Assembly (NCBI GenBank): GCA_047495785.1
Contig: JBLDXI010000007.1
Coordinates: 1,116,001-1,180,000, forward strand
DNA from: Lepidodermella squamata
Lineage: Eukaryota; Gastrotricha
Direction: 5' to 3'
DNA length: 64,000 nt
Positions 54,174 to 64,000 of this stretch are shown one piece after another. The notes under the pieces are model-generated. The model was not told the DNA's origin. It did no database searches and was given only the letters and a program-made list of their open reading frames with translations. A program made the translations under genes and the position numbers. Position 1 is the first letter of the stretch. Each line of letters starts with the position of its first letter.

Positions 54174-54734
54174 AGGTCGACTTGGAGCCGGAGTCGCCAC
54201 ATAGCTTTGAATGACCGGTGATTGGACGATGATAATGTTCGGAGTCGATGCAGCTGTCGCGCTATTAGAATCATTTCAATGAGCCCATTTAATGAACCAA
54301 CGCGGGCTCTTCGCTCCTTGCGCTGGGCGGATTAGGCGGAGATTCGATTGGAATTGGGGTGCCGCCAGTGACAGAACTCGGCTGCTGTTGGATGACTGCT
54401 GCATTGTCTGAACGCCTTGCCACCAGCAGGGAATGCAGTCGGTCTTTATCAAGATTGAATTCAATGTCAAAGCTTGGAGTTAGGGCATACTTCTTTCTGT
54501 CGGTAACCTTATTCGCTCGCTACAATATTCGCAGCCTGTTTGGAGCATTTCTCAAAACTGGGTAAGGAAAACACCACGACTCAATTAAATCATAGCCTGA
54601 CTGCCTTGATAATGCCCCGAACTTACTCAAGTATTCTGCTGATATCTTGAACGTTTTCCTGTCCATCCGGCATTGTGCAGATATCGATTAAAAGGTTATA
54701 AGACAGCAGTGATATTTGAGCAGGAGACATTAAC

Positions 54735-55100
54735 ATTCGCTACTTCAGCAAACAGCACTTCAGCAGGCGACAGTTCAGCAGAACTTAGTTCAGCATTCGG
54801 TATTTCAGCAAACGGCTTTTTAGCCATCGACACTTCAGCAACTTCCACTTTAGCAGCTGCTGTACTATTCAGCAAAAGACTCTTCAGCAGAAGACTTATG
54901 AGCAATGATATACTTGAGCAGAAGTCATTTCAGCATACGACATTTGCTCAGTGTGAATTTGCGCAGAACGTAATTTAAGCAGACGACAGTTCAGCAGAAT
55001 AATATAGTATTCGTTCAAGTGACTTTTCAGCAATTACATTGTCGCAGATGTATATTTCAGCAAAAGACAGTTTGTCAGAACGACACTTCAGCAGATGAAG
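54735..55100. repeat. Degenerate 15-bp minisatellite
   Basis: About 20 units of TTCAGCANNNGACAN, many exactly 15 bp apart (for example TTCAGCAGGCGACAG, TTCAGCAGAACTTAG and TTCAGCATTCGGTAT in a row). A few units are stretched. Related words in reverse (CTGCTGAACTG) occur at 55155-55205. On the minus strand the units read as AELSS, AELSP, AEVLF and FAEIPN, a pentapeptide-repeat-like pattern, broken by stops. Confidence 0.7.
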
Positions 55101-56567
55101 AGACTCTAAACGATAAACAGCCTCTTTGCTCAATGCATGATTTAAAAAATGGTTCTGCTGAACTGCCGTCTGCCGTCTGCTTAACTTAGTTTCTGCTGAA
55201 CTGTGCACTTTTTTAAAGTTAATAAAATTGCTCAAGTTCCACTTGCTGTAAAGTAGTTCTGTTTAACTGTCGCTGCTCATATGGCTGATCATATGACTGA
55301 CGGATGTACTTCAGAACAACTGTCGTCGAGCTATTATCCTTCCTGGCCTTCGATCAAAGCCGCTATTTATTTATTCATTTATATATTTAAGTGCATAAAT
55401 CCCAAAGTTGAGAGCACGATAAAAAAGGTTTCGAGTGGTATTCGAGTTGCCAGATCATTTCAAGAGATGTACTTAGGAATCTTATGGTTTTTGATTAGGC
55501 CTAATGATGACGTATAACCAGAGCGAGAAGGGCAGAAAAAGTCGACCCTGCGCTCCTGTAGGGTCGGCAACACCGGCTTTTTCTTGCTTTATCGTCATAC
55601 TGATATAGTCTCTCAGCAAAATCACCCAATTCTACCCCAATCTGACCGTTGCATTATTTCCTAACATCAATCGGGTAAGGTTACCTAAATCTGTATAAAA
55701 ACTTTCTTCAAATCCTTGTGATTCCATAACCATGAGGTTCTCCGGGCTCATATTTGACCATAAACTGCCAGAACCCATTCTAGTAAGCTCACAAAATCTC
55801 ATGAGCCAATTCCTCACCGCTAGCGAGCCATCGTTGCTCAAAGTTGAAAAGGCTGCATAAAAGCTTCACCTTAACCTTAAACGTTCCAATACACCCGAAT
55901 TATTTTTAATTTAACGTCGTAGTGCATCCTAAGCATAACATGTGTGAAGCCACGTTGACCAAAGAACTAAGAAACGTGAACTAAGAAATGTTCCACATTA
56001 TCTATGTTCACGAAAGTAAGTGTATATAAGTTTATCTGTGTCGTATCGTAACCAGTAACGTTTTCAGGGTTACCAGTATTGTATGGTATAAACTCGCTAA
56101 ATTTCTACTGCTTCAATTTGAAATTAAAAATCCTCCATTTTAACCAGCACAAACCAGCTGGTTGGTGCTGGACGCGTGCTTGACAAAGCGCGTTTATGCT
56201 AGATTGTGCCCAATAAAATTGTGCTGGTCATGCGACTTGCTATCCAGCACCGTCTCCGAAATCATCAAGCACGAATTCGTGTAACACACCTCAACAACCT
56301 GAAAATGGACTCAAGCAGCTCAAAACTCAAAAAATATGCTTAAGGATGGGTCGCTTGCTGGACAATTTTGAACGGGTTCAGCAAACGCCCCAATGAGACT
56401 TGCTCGAATTTGCGGTCGAAAATAAGAGAAATTGCTCAAATCCTATGAGATTGAAAAAGTCGAATAAGTAAAGTTTATTAACCAAAAAAATGACCCGCTT
56501 TACTAAAATGCCCCGTGCTCTTGCCGGCAATGTGACGCGTTTGGGGTCTATCGCACTGTGAATGAAT
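55101..56567. other. Intergenic
   Basis: No gene. Apart from the reverse CTGCTGAA words at 55155-55205 there is only AT-rich unique-looking sequence. Confidence 0.35.
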
Positions 56568-57016
56568 TACCGTAATTTTCAGTATAAAGGCCGCTACCCG
56601 AATAAAGGCCGCGCCTGAATAATTGCCGCAAAATCACCATTAAAACCAACTTCGGATGTTAATAAAGGCCGCACTCGTTTAATCACCGCACGGTTCAAGC
56701 CATTAGCTCTCAGCGACCTTAAGCGGCCCGCTGACACCCTTATAGACTCCAGACACCCTCTCAAATATGCTAACAGATTAAATTCACCTTGGGTGAGTCG
56801 GAAAGTGATCAAATATCACGTGATCTCTGTTCAATGCATACGCCTGCAAGCTAAGTTTTAGGGGAAATACCATGCTGCCTATTAAAATCGAAACTTGGGA
56901 AAAATAAGGGCCGCACTCGATTAAAGACCGCACCCGATTAATCGCCGCAATGTTGACCCATTTCTCGAAAAACAGGAAAATTACTCGCCGCGGCCTTTAT
57001 ACTGAAAATTACGGTA
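56568..57016. mobile_element. TA-flanked inverted-repeat element with CCGC motifs (about 449 bp)
   Basis: Ends are perfect inverted repeats of about 27 bp starting TACCGTAATTTTCAGTATAA. The interior carries AATAAAGGCCGC, TTAATCACCGCA, TTAAAGACCGCA and TTAATCGCCGCAA. The TACCGTA start resembles that of the MITE at 19467 and the ACCGC interior that of 42687. Non-coding. Confidence 0.8.
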
Positions 57017-57189
57017 TCTATCGAATGAGCTATGGCTCATGGTCGTCGAATGCACATTTACTGATGTGGACCCCTTGCAAACCTATATGCAGCACCGTGT
57101 AGTCTGCTGGTCAGGTTTGCCACTATAAGCCGCGCTTGCGTCATGCATCGCGTGGTGAAACTAACAATGAATTTTACTTATATTTTGCC

Positions 57190-57470
57190 ATTCGCTCCCT
57201 TCAATTTAAGACCTGTATCCTGTATGCGATATTTGTGCGCCAGGGGATTTGCTTCCATTGCAAATCAAAATAGCGTTGCTACCTGTCATTTATCCGGTGT
57301 TGTGACCCTAGCGCGATGAACGCAAATTGTCCAAACCGGCGGATCATCGCTAGGCGTAGCTGAGCAACATAAGCCGCAGCCATGTGAAGCTAACGGCAAA
57401 TCTGCAATAAAAGCTTCCAGCCCCCCATCCGTTGCCTATTTACACGACCGTCTGCAAGAAAAGCGAAAAG
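57190..57470 (+). repeat. Shared upstream block, copy C
   Basis: Homologue of 37950-38360 and 44130-44440 (CCATTCGCTCCCTTCAATTT, AAATAGCGTTGCTACCTGTC, GCGTAGCTGAGCAACATAAG, CGACCGTCTGCAAG). It lies about 280 bp upstream of receptor C. Confidence 0.65.
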
Positions 57471-57679
57471 CGTCGGCTGGAAAATGGCGCGCAAAACATT
57501 GTAAAAAAAAACAATTTTCTGGTTTGCGTCAACAGTTTTATCCATTAACAATTAACACTATTCATCACATGTCCTGTCAAACTGATATCTAAACGACTAA
57601 TCAATACGCTAGCTTCTTTGAAGGAGAAATGAACAAGCTGCATACCCGCCTTAACAAAACGAGATCAACGGATGTTTAT

Positions 57680-57745
57680 AACTATAATTGCCTCAAAACT
57701 CAAGACGGTGACTAATACTTCCTGTTTTCATTTGAGAAATATAAT
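57680..57745 (+). promoter_or_regulatory. Conserved proximal promoter / 5' leader of receptor C
   Basis: ACTATAATTGCCTCAAAAC, then CAAGACGGTGACTAATA and CTGTTTTCATTTGAGAAATA. A 7-bp duplication (CTCAA) lengthens it relative to A. TATAATT is again the candidate TATA box. Confidence 0.45.
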
Positions 57746-59092
57746 ATGTACGTCAGAATGACTCTAGCTTTCTTCTCAACAATTTTCTTGGCGATCATCT
57801 TTGTCAGAGAAAGCTTGGCTCTGGGCAATTCCAGTGGCAGTTCGGCTAATTTCGACCGTGATTACAACCCAGATGCTTTGCGCGATATGTTCTTCGAACT
57901 TTGCCCGTTAGCAAAATCCAGCAATTTGCCGACGTCGTTCCACAGAAAGATTAATAACTTCTCGGTACCCATCAAAAGTTACTTTGTAACTCGTCTATTA
58001 GCAATCAATGATGTCAGCGATGTAAATATGAGGTATCGCAAATCATCGAGTTCACAATATTTGAATTTAATATTCATCATTCCAGCATGGCTATATCCAT
58101 GACATTGCGTATCCTTTGGGACATGCCGTGCGGCGAAGATATAAGGGAGAAATTGTGGCCGGGTTACTCGGCTATTGAGCAAGATCTGCTTGATAGGATT
58201 CAATTCGAAGTTCCGATCGATGAAATATGGTGGCCGGATATCCAACACATCAACGCTATCGGGGAATCACGACCGTTACGAGGGTAAATAGCCAAAACAA
58301 ATTTTATTTTACAAATTCTTCTTTTGGTTGGAAATTCCAACTTGAAACGTTAAATACAAAAGTCGTTTCAGGGAAAGGTTGATAAAAGTGCGCCCATTTC
58401 TCCCCGAGCCAAAAATTATCATTTACACCGTGCGGACGTTTGAATCGCACTGTTTTCAATTCAGCTACACCAAGTTCCCGTTCGACGTTGCAACTTGCAC
58501 CTTAGAGTTCGAAAATGAAAATCTCAGCAACGAGGTTGATATCGCAATCGATTCGGTTGAAGCTAATCATAATCCGCTTCGGGACGATGATATTTGGACT
58601 TTCGTGACCTGCAACGGGTCAGTTTATGATTTCGGCGGACAGCCGCATGTTACTGTTACTGTAACTCTGAAACGAAAGTTTCAGTACTACGTCGGGAATG
58701 TGCTTCTGCCAATGTTTACGCTTTTCATTCTCCAAATTGCATCGTTAATTATGAAGCCTGCGCATCCGGACCGGCCCACCTTTTGTGTAACGATAAATTT
58801 GGCTATCGCTGTTTTACTCGCCCTAGTCTTTTCGTTGATTCCTCGAACGTCGGAGGACATTTATTTGATCAATGTCCTAGTTAGCTTTATGGTGATCTGC
58901 GCACTTCTGACAGCGTATGCCCTGGCCACCTGCACTCTCAGCGGTTGGAAGCCCGCGCGACAAAGAATTGGAGGAAAATTGTTCCACGGGGGGATCAAGG
59001 TGATCAGGGTTGCTGACCTGGCGATGGCAATAGCGTCATTCATAATTGGCATGGCAGTAGTTGCATACTACGGAGTCAAAATGTTGACTTGA
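57746..59092 (+). CDS. Cys-loop ligand-gated ion channel subunit C
   Basis: Exons 57746-58032, 58086-58283 and 58372-59092 give 401 residues. The signal peptide starts MTLAFFSTIFLAIIFVRESL. WWPDIQHINAIGE; Cys-loop C-FQFSYTK-FPFD-VAT-C (14 residues). M2 is FCVTINLAIAVLLALVFSLI; M4 VADLAMAIASFIIGMAVVAY. It is three codons shorter than B, from a deletion in the start of exon 3 (RPFLPEPK versus RPFVVTGPRF). Intron positions and the 198-nt exon 2 are as in A and B. Confidence 0.88.
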
Positions 59093-60094
59093 GGATTTTT
59101 CCGATCTGAAGGCTCTATCATATATCGATACGAATCCACTCCTTTTTTACCCATGCCTGACATTTAACGGCCCTATGAAATAGTAATGTTGTTAATGTGT
59201 GTATTGTTGTAAACTTGATAATGCTCTTGTATTTCTGAACGTGTGCATCATATCATGGTTCACGTTGTTCAAATGTTAAACAGTAAATATACGAACCTGA
59301 GATTATTGTCATAATGAGCGGAGGTCGCAGGTTTGGGGGTCAGAAAGAATTGCCATGTTGTTTCGAGGGTTTTCACGAATCAGCAGTCAATAATGGAATC
59401 GAATGCGGGAAAACAAATCGGTTCCTTTATTCTACAGAAGCCAATGGATCTTTTAGATATCTTCCAGAATCTCAGGAAGGCAACCATAAGGTAGAAAAAA
59501 GCTGTGACTGTAAAAATGTACTTGGTAAAACTTCAAATACTACCAGAGAGTCTATTTTTTTGGCAGACCAAATAGTCCCACAAACGGTAGCGAGAACCAG
59601 GCTACAAGTGTCGATCAGCTTGCGCCAGATGTGAACAAATGCATAAGCGTGGTAGCGCAATGATTAATTTTTTTCTTTTTTTGTGAATTGAAAAACTTGA
59701 CTGCAAAAACCGTTTTTTGCTTAAGTCAGCCTTACGGTTGCAATCCCCCTTCAAACGCGTTAGAAATCCCCTGAGCCAAAATCTAATGCCATATGCACAA
59801 ATTATGGCATTACAACGGGAGCTTTAAGACAAGGAGCAATCGCTGGGATGTCCGCTGGAGCTGGCCATTCTTTTTCGGCCCGAACGGAGTGTTTGCGGTG
59901 TTTGCTCACTTTTCATGATGTCTGTAGTTTCATTGCAGGCCTGTTTTGCGCTTCAGAACTGCATGCCTTCAGGCCACTATGCACTCATCGCGCATTACCG
60001 GTTCAATTCATGATACGTCTAAAGTTTATCGTTAATTTTCACATAGTAAAAATGTCATTCTGGATCGGACTGAAACGGGAACAATTTATAGAAT
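59093..60094. other. 3' flank of receptor C and unassigned sequence
   Basis: The first 130 bp match the 3' flank of B. An open frame at 59314-59634 (106 codons, starts MSGGRRFGGQKELPCC) has no recognisable domain and is not called. The frame from 59848 overlaps antisense LINE sequence and is discarded. Confidence 0.35.
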
Positions 60095-60500
60095 TTACTG
60101 CAGCGCGGGGTGCTTGTGGCACACCGAAATCAATCGACTCAACGGCGAGGATGCTTCGCTGTTTATTTTCGTCGCGGTTTGGCGGCATTTGCTCAAATAG
60201 TTTATCAATAGACGAACTGACCTTTCAGTTACACCAGCAGATCGAAGCGATTCGACGATGCCATCGGCGTTGAGCGTGTCGAATGCTTTCGACAAATCGA
60301 TGGACACCGCTCCAGCCACGTTGTCAAGTACCTATGTAGATGACGCCAGCGTAAGGCTTTCAAGTAAGGCTGAAATGCAAAACTTCGCAACTTCCATTTC
60401 TCGAGCTGCATCGACCAAAATGTTGGCAATCAAGAACGAAATCAAGATACTCATGGCCTTAAAATGCTTTTCACTCATCAGAGTTATCATCGGAGCAATT
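60095..60500. mobile_element. Rearranged LINE: inverted 5' piece plus forward 3' piece
   Basis: On the minus strand 60095-60325 reads VSIDLSKAFDTLNADGIVES, reverse-transcriptase motif A. Immediately next, on the plus strand from about 60330, comes STYVDDASVRLSSKAEMQNF, the catalytic YxDD block that should follow motif A. The two pieces of one RT are thus head to head, as made by twin priming during LINE insertion or by a later inversion. Both are short and end in stops. Confidence 0.65.
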
Positions 60501-60636
60501 TGTAACCATAAGGGCATATTCTTATTTTCGTCTCATTTTCGAACTAAAATGACTTCTATGAATGGTTGATTTATCAATGATGCAATGATTCCACAAATCC
60601 TTGCGATTTTAACCTGAACCTGAACCTTATTTTCTA

Positions 60637-61539
60637 GCACATTTCCCCATCCGCCGGTGTTTCCTCCACGCACGCATTCCTATTGGTTGGTTAAATTTAC
60701 GCGTAACCGCAGGTCGCGCGCATTTATTGCGCAACAAATAATTGCAGCTTTCTACGCGCGCGCTTCAAAATCATAAGAAAACCACAAGTCAGCTAGCCCG
60801 AATTGAACAAGTCCAATGAAGCGCGCGCATCGAGAGTACATTTTTCAATTAGTACAGAGTTTTAAAAATTGCAAATCAAGAACATATGCGAGAAATAAGG
60901 ATGAATTACAATCGACAGGGCGCTCAAAAATATTTCCTAGCAACCACCATGGTTCATCATTAATGTCGCTTTTATGAAATCGCAATTTTTCTAAATTTTT
61001 AGAAGCGCTTGAGTTTTGATCATTCCAAGTCATTTTTACATCCACTTCATATTATAAGCGGCTCAGGTAATGAGCGGTAACTTTTCAAACGCACAAACTT
61101 TCAAGGGCAAGAAAAAAATTTCAATCAATTCGATGTAGCGCGAAAATAATTAAACGGTTTTAGATATGTCTCAAGCTATATTTTGATGAAATTACCCCAA
61201 ATTCACCGAAAAAAGCTCGTGCCCGGTGCGCGCTTTCGCAATTTGTTGAAATTTGAATTTTGCGCGCGCAAAATTGTATATTTTATTCAATCGATAGGTA
61301 AATAAGAACAAAATACATGATAATCCGAATTTTTCAAGTTTTTCAGCAACAACATCTGCCTCAATTTAAGCTTTTTTATTTTCTTGAAAGCATTTCGCTG
61401 ACTCAGCGCAGGGCGCAGTCGTCTTTGCTCTCGTCCGTGCGCGCGCGCACGAAGGCTGTAATTATCTTAGTTGTTGCGCAACAAGGCCCAGCCAATAGGA
61501 ATGCGCGTGGAGGAAACACCGGCGGATGGGGAAATGTGC
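60637..61539. mobile_element. Inverted-repeat element with about 50-bp ends (903 bp)
   Basis: Left end GCACATTTCCCCATCCGCCG continues through GTGTTTCCTCCACGC to CATTCCTATTGG and is mirrored at 61490-61539 with only a 3-bp gap (49 of 52). Inside are many GCGCGC words and more dispersed inverted matches (TTGCGCAACA in both orientations). No clear target duplication was found. Superfamily not assigned. Confidence 0.75.
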
Positions 61540-61616
61540 GATTTTCAACTGAACCAGGGGAAAATGGAAATTTCATACACACAAATGACATATACACGGA
61601 TTCGACTTCACTCGAT

Positions 61617-61780
61617 TCATAGGCCTAACCTGGGCCTAGAAAATTTGCTACGCCTAGGCTAAGCCCAGCATTCTCGAGCCATCTTCAAAGCTGTGTTGTT
61701 AGGCCTAGCCTAGGACAAGACCTGAACTAGGCTCGATGAAATTAGGCCTATAATAGGCCCAGAAGCCTAGTCTAGGCTGA
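61617..61780. repeat. TAGGCCTA-rich simple repeat
   Basis: About ten irregular copies of TAGGCCTA, CTAGGCT and GGCCTAG words within 165 bp, largely palindromic. No function visible. Confidence 0.6.
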
Positions 61781-63548
61781 CAGACTTTTGACTGTAGCAT
61801 TTTGAGCACAAGTGGTGAAAGGAGCTATTTTTTGCTTCTGTGTGTATGTATGGATGAAATACGAATAAAATGTAGCTTCGAAAAGTAATAAGAAAGCGTC
61901 AAAGCCATTGTTGTTTAACTTCATTACGCGGCCAGCTCCAATTATTTAGCTATGGCTTTTTAGCTGATACAAAGCTGAGGCACAGCCCAGACTTTTCAGC
62001 TAGCTTTTGCTGGATTAGCTAATATACTGAATTAGCTGAGTGGCTATTCTTTTTTCCTAGTGTACTTCCTGCCCGATAAGTACTTCCGGGCGTAGCGTCA
62101 AGGCAGAAAATTACTACTGTATACGTCCTTTTCGTTGTTGCTCAATTTTCGTTTAGGGAAATATTTTCGTTGTATCGACCAAAATACCGAAAAATAATGC
62201 AGCGAAATTTTATTCCTATGTTAATTAACTAAAAACCACAGAAACCAGTTTCGATTCCCTATTGGAAATTGTCAAGCAAGTTAAAATTCAGTCAATTTAT
62301 AGGTACATGAGTTCGGTGCGCTGTTGTCACCAATTGCTCTGGCCGAGTAAACGTGCAAGGCGGCATCAGGCAGCGCGATGTTCATGCTTCGTTTGGGTTT
62401 CTTGGCCCCTGTCCTCTCGTCACGAATCGAGAGACAACAATGATGCTTAAAGACAAGCACTTCGTCCTGATTGATCATAGGCATATTTCATTGCTCCAAA
62501 TTTTCATTAGGCTTACATTTTCACTGGGTTCGGAATTTCGTTGACAACTTGGCCAACGAAAATCAAATTATAGATGGCAAATCGCCAAAAAATATGGTTG
62601 CAAAATTACGACGAAGTTTCGAATACTTTATGGCATTAGCTAGCTTGGATGTCTTAGCGTAAGAAATTCTTCCTATCGTGCGTCACACTTGGTCATATTA
62701 GGTGTAATGTTCGCGACAAAGGGGCGTATGTTGGAACCTTCCTTATGTTGGATTAAGGTTTAAGGTTTAAGTTTTCCTCTCATTTCCAAAGCAACCATTG
62801 TTGCGTATTGGGACTCACCATTGTTCGCGTATATAAAATGGAGCAATAGAAGAAAATTCCTATGTTCGATTAAAAATCCTATGTACCAATGAGAGAAAAA
62901 TTGCAGGTTTTAGAGGTTTTATCCGCTAAACCTGGTTTAAACTCAGAATTTTTCAAACCATGTACGAGGAGGTTTACAAAAAAACGGGTATTACGGCCTA
63001 ACCGGCGGATGGCGCGTCTTATAGCGCCATTGCTCGATGGCGCGGAATTCAAAATTTCGAAAAGTTGAAAGCGCGTATAATATTTTTATTTCCAATATTA
63101 TCAGTAAAATATCTGAATTTTCGGCTGCTGTTAAGCGTTATATACGACGTTTTATAGACGACAGAGAACGTGTAGTAAATGTAAGAAAAATATACCTTGA
63201 TTAATTTTCTTATACAACCGGCTTGACAAATTTTATGTGATTGTCGAATATTCATATAAGCACTCCAATTTCATTCAGATAAAAAACTAATATATCGAAA
63301 TTATTTTAAATTCAGGAGATTCTTATACTGCGTTAAATTTTTATATTGCATTTTATCAACATGAGCATGAGCATGAACAGCAAAGAACGAAACAAGTGAT
63401 CTCAGTCATCCTAATATTATTTTCATGCTTATTTATATGTTCCGTTGAAGTTCGCATAATTATAGACAAATCGCGGTAGCGGTAGGTAGGCGATTTCGAA
63501 TGAAGGGCGAGTTTTGCGCCGAGTATTGCGAAGCAGAGATATGTGAAA
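61781..63548. other. Intergenic, AT-rich
   Basis: No gene recognised. AGCTAGCTTTTGCTGGATTA and neighbouring AGCTGA words near 61950-62050 are weakly repetitive. A GC-rich patch at 62995-63050 (GGCGCGTCTTATAGCGCC) is locally palindromic. Confidence 0.35.
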
Positions 63549-64000
63549 TCAAGCGAATCGATATCGAACAATTGCGTTCCGAATGCGAAGGCCATCAGTA
63601 CGCAATCGGGCAGGGGTGAACTGAATTTGACCTTGAGGACAAATTTCATCGTCCTCATGGCAAGGTTGTTGCCAATCTCCGATCTGTGGCTCACGACGAT
63701 CAATAGCGATATTGTGCAGGACGCCAGTTGCTAAGATAACATTAGATGCTCTGGACGGCGAGTAACGGAGACAACTGTCACGGTTGTTGTTGCACCGAAA
63801 ACGGTTTTTCCAGCTGCCGTATCCACGTTCAGCACAACCTCTGGTTCTATTATGTGAATAATTGTATCGCCTCTGAGGTTCGTTCACGGGCGAGAAAAAG
63901 GGGGTCATCACATATCGTGACAATTCGTAACCTTTGTCAGCTAGCAAGTGACGATGGCGAAAAATTGGATTGGTTTGAACTTTCCTCCAAAGAGTGGATG
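63549..64000 (-). mobile_element. PIF/Harbinger-type transposase, C-terminal part, runs off the window
   Basis: A minus-strand frame is open from the window edge to a stop at 63549. It carries TLWRKVQTNPIFRHRHLLAD then KGYELSRYVMTPFFSP, the second catalytic Asp block, and RYNYSHNRTRGCAERGYGSW, the catalytic Glu block, followed by FRC and VLHNIAI, all in the order seen in HARBI1-like DDE nucleases. About 150 residues are visible; the N-terminal half lies beyond 64000. The frame is uninterrupted, so the copy could be young or domesticated. Confidence 0.85.

Larger units (their letters stand above)
51529..54673 (-). pseudogene. Unidentified multi-exon gene disrupted by two transposons
   Basis: Minus-strand coding traces run from Met at 54673 (MPDGQENVQDISRIL) to a stop at 51529. 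Introns are readable near 54600 (GTAAGT donor) and at about 53317-53374. The hAT-like element 53708-54173 and the P-like element 51863-53217 each interrupt an open frame, and each is flanked by a perfect 8-bp direct repeat. With one repeat copy set aside, the frame on either side agrees (ATPAPSRP to VGNAVESS; AFYVAKLDQV to IGRPGGGD). Two further lesions are likely: a one-base insertion near 54512, and a 10-13 bp frame-shifting insertion near 51745 before FENHGFNFVRIHHF. Visible features are a Ser/Pro/Thr-rich stretch, a charged helical segment (GDTIDELRAKVKLMNQTERR) and a helical C-terminus (DDATELLFGFLRSCG). The family is not recognised; a nuclear regulator or P-transposase relative are guesses. 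Confidence 0.65.

Noticed and set aside
54735-55100. CRISPR-like array
   Set aside because: Units are contiguous 15-bp repeats without unique spacers, in a eukaryotic nuclear context.
59314-59634. 106-codon frame after receptor C
   Set aside because: No signal peptide, domain, paralogue or splice context.
63356-63703. 115-codon minus-strand frame
   Set aside because: It overlaps the Harbinger transposase in another frame and has a low-complexity Cys/Ser end; a shadow frame.

Overview
The window is nuclear DNA from an invertebrate animal. Genes are split by very short introns (mostly 39-60 bp). It holds a nuclear hormone receptor pair, a 7TM receptor, Cys-loop receptors, a MACPF-lectin gene, a sigma-class GST, a eukaryotic initiator tRNA and a U1 snRNA. 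It is AT-rich and crowded with small DNA transposons and dead LINEs. The mix of local receptor expansions and tiny introns would suit a worm-like ecdysozoan, but the sequence alone does not fix the phylum.

Layout. 0.3-5.1 kb: two convergent nuclear-receptor copies forming an inverted duplication; the minus copy looks broken. 6.5-8.1 kb: a class-A-like GPCR. 8.2-13.0 kb: three tandem minus-strand proteins with ankyrin-like segments and a C-terminal SOCS box. 13.57-14.07 kb: tRNA-Leu(TAG), initiator tRNA-Met(CAT) and U1 snRNA in 500 bp. 14.4-16.8 kb: a Cys-loop receptor fused to an unfamiliar N-terminal domain and a mucin-like linker. 18.1-28.5 kb: an ankyrin gene plus a RING/B-box-like gene, present twice in the same order and strand, with a dermatopontin-like secreted protein between the copies. 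29.4-31.6 kb: decayed repeats. 32.0-32.8 kb: sigma GST. 33.7-34.9 kb: an intronless Cys-loop receptor. 35.7-37.6 kb: secreted MACPF plus C-type lectin. 37.9-59.1 kb: three further Cys-loop paralogues (40.4, 48.5, 57.7 kb) sharing flanking repeats and separated by transposons. 51.5-54.7 kb: a multi-exon minus-strand gene broken by two transposons, each with a perfect 8-bp target-site duplication inside coding sequence. 60.1-64.0 kb: a rearranged LINE, a large inverted-repeat element and the end of a Harbinger-type transposase.

How it fits together. The SOCS-box proteins and the RING/B-box proteins both point to ubiquitin ligation, and the plain ankyrin genes beside the RING genes could be partners; that is inference. 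The four receptors with the 14-residue Cys-loop form one local family of probable neurotransmitter- or chemosensory-type channels. Exon joins were worked out by hand from reading frames and GT/AG sites, so single coordinates may be off by one base.
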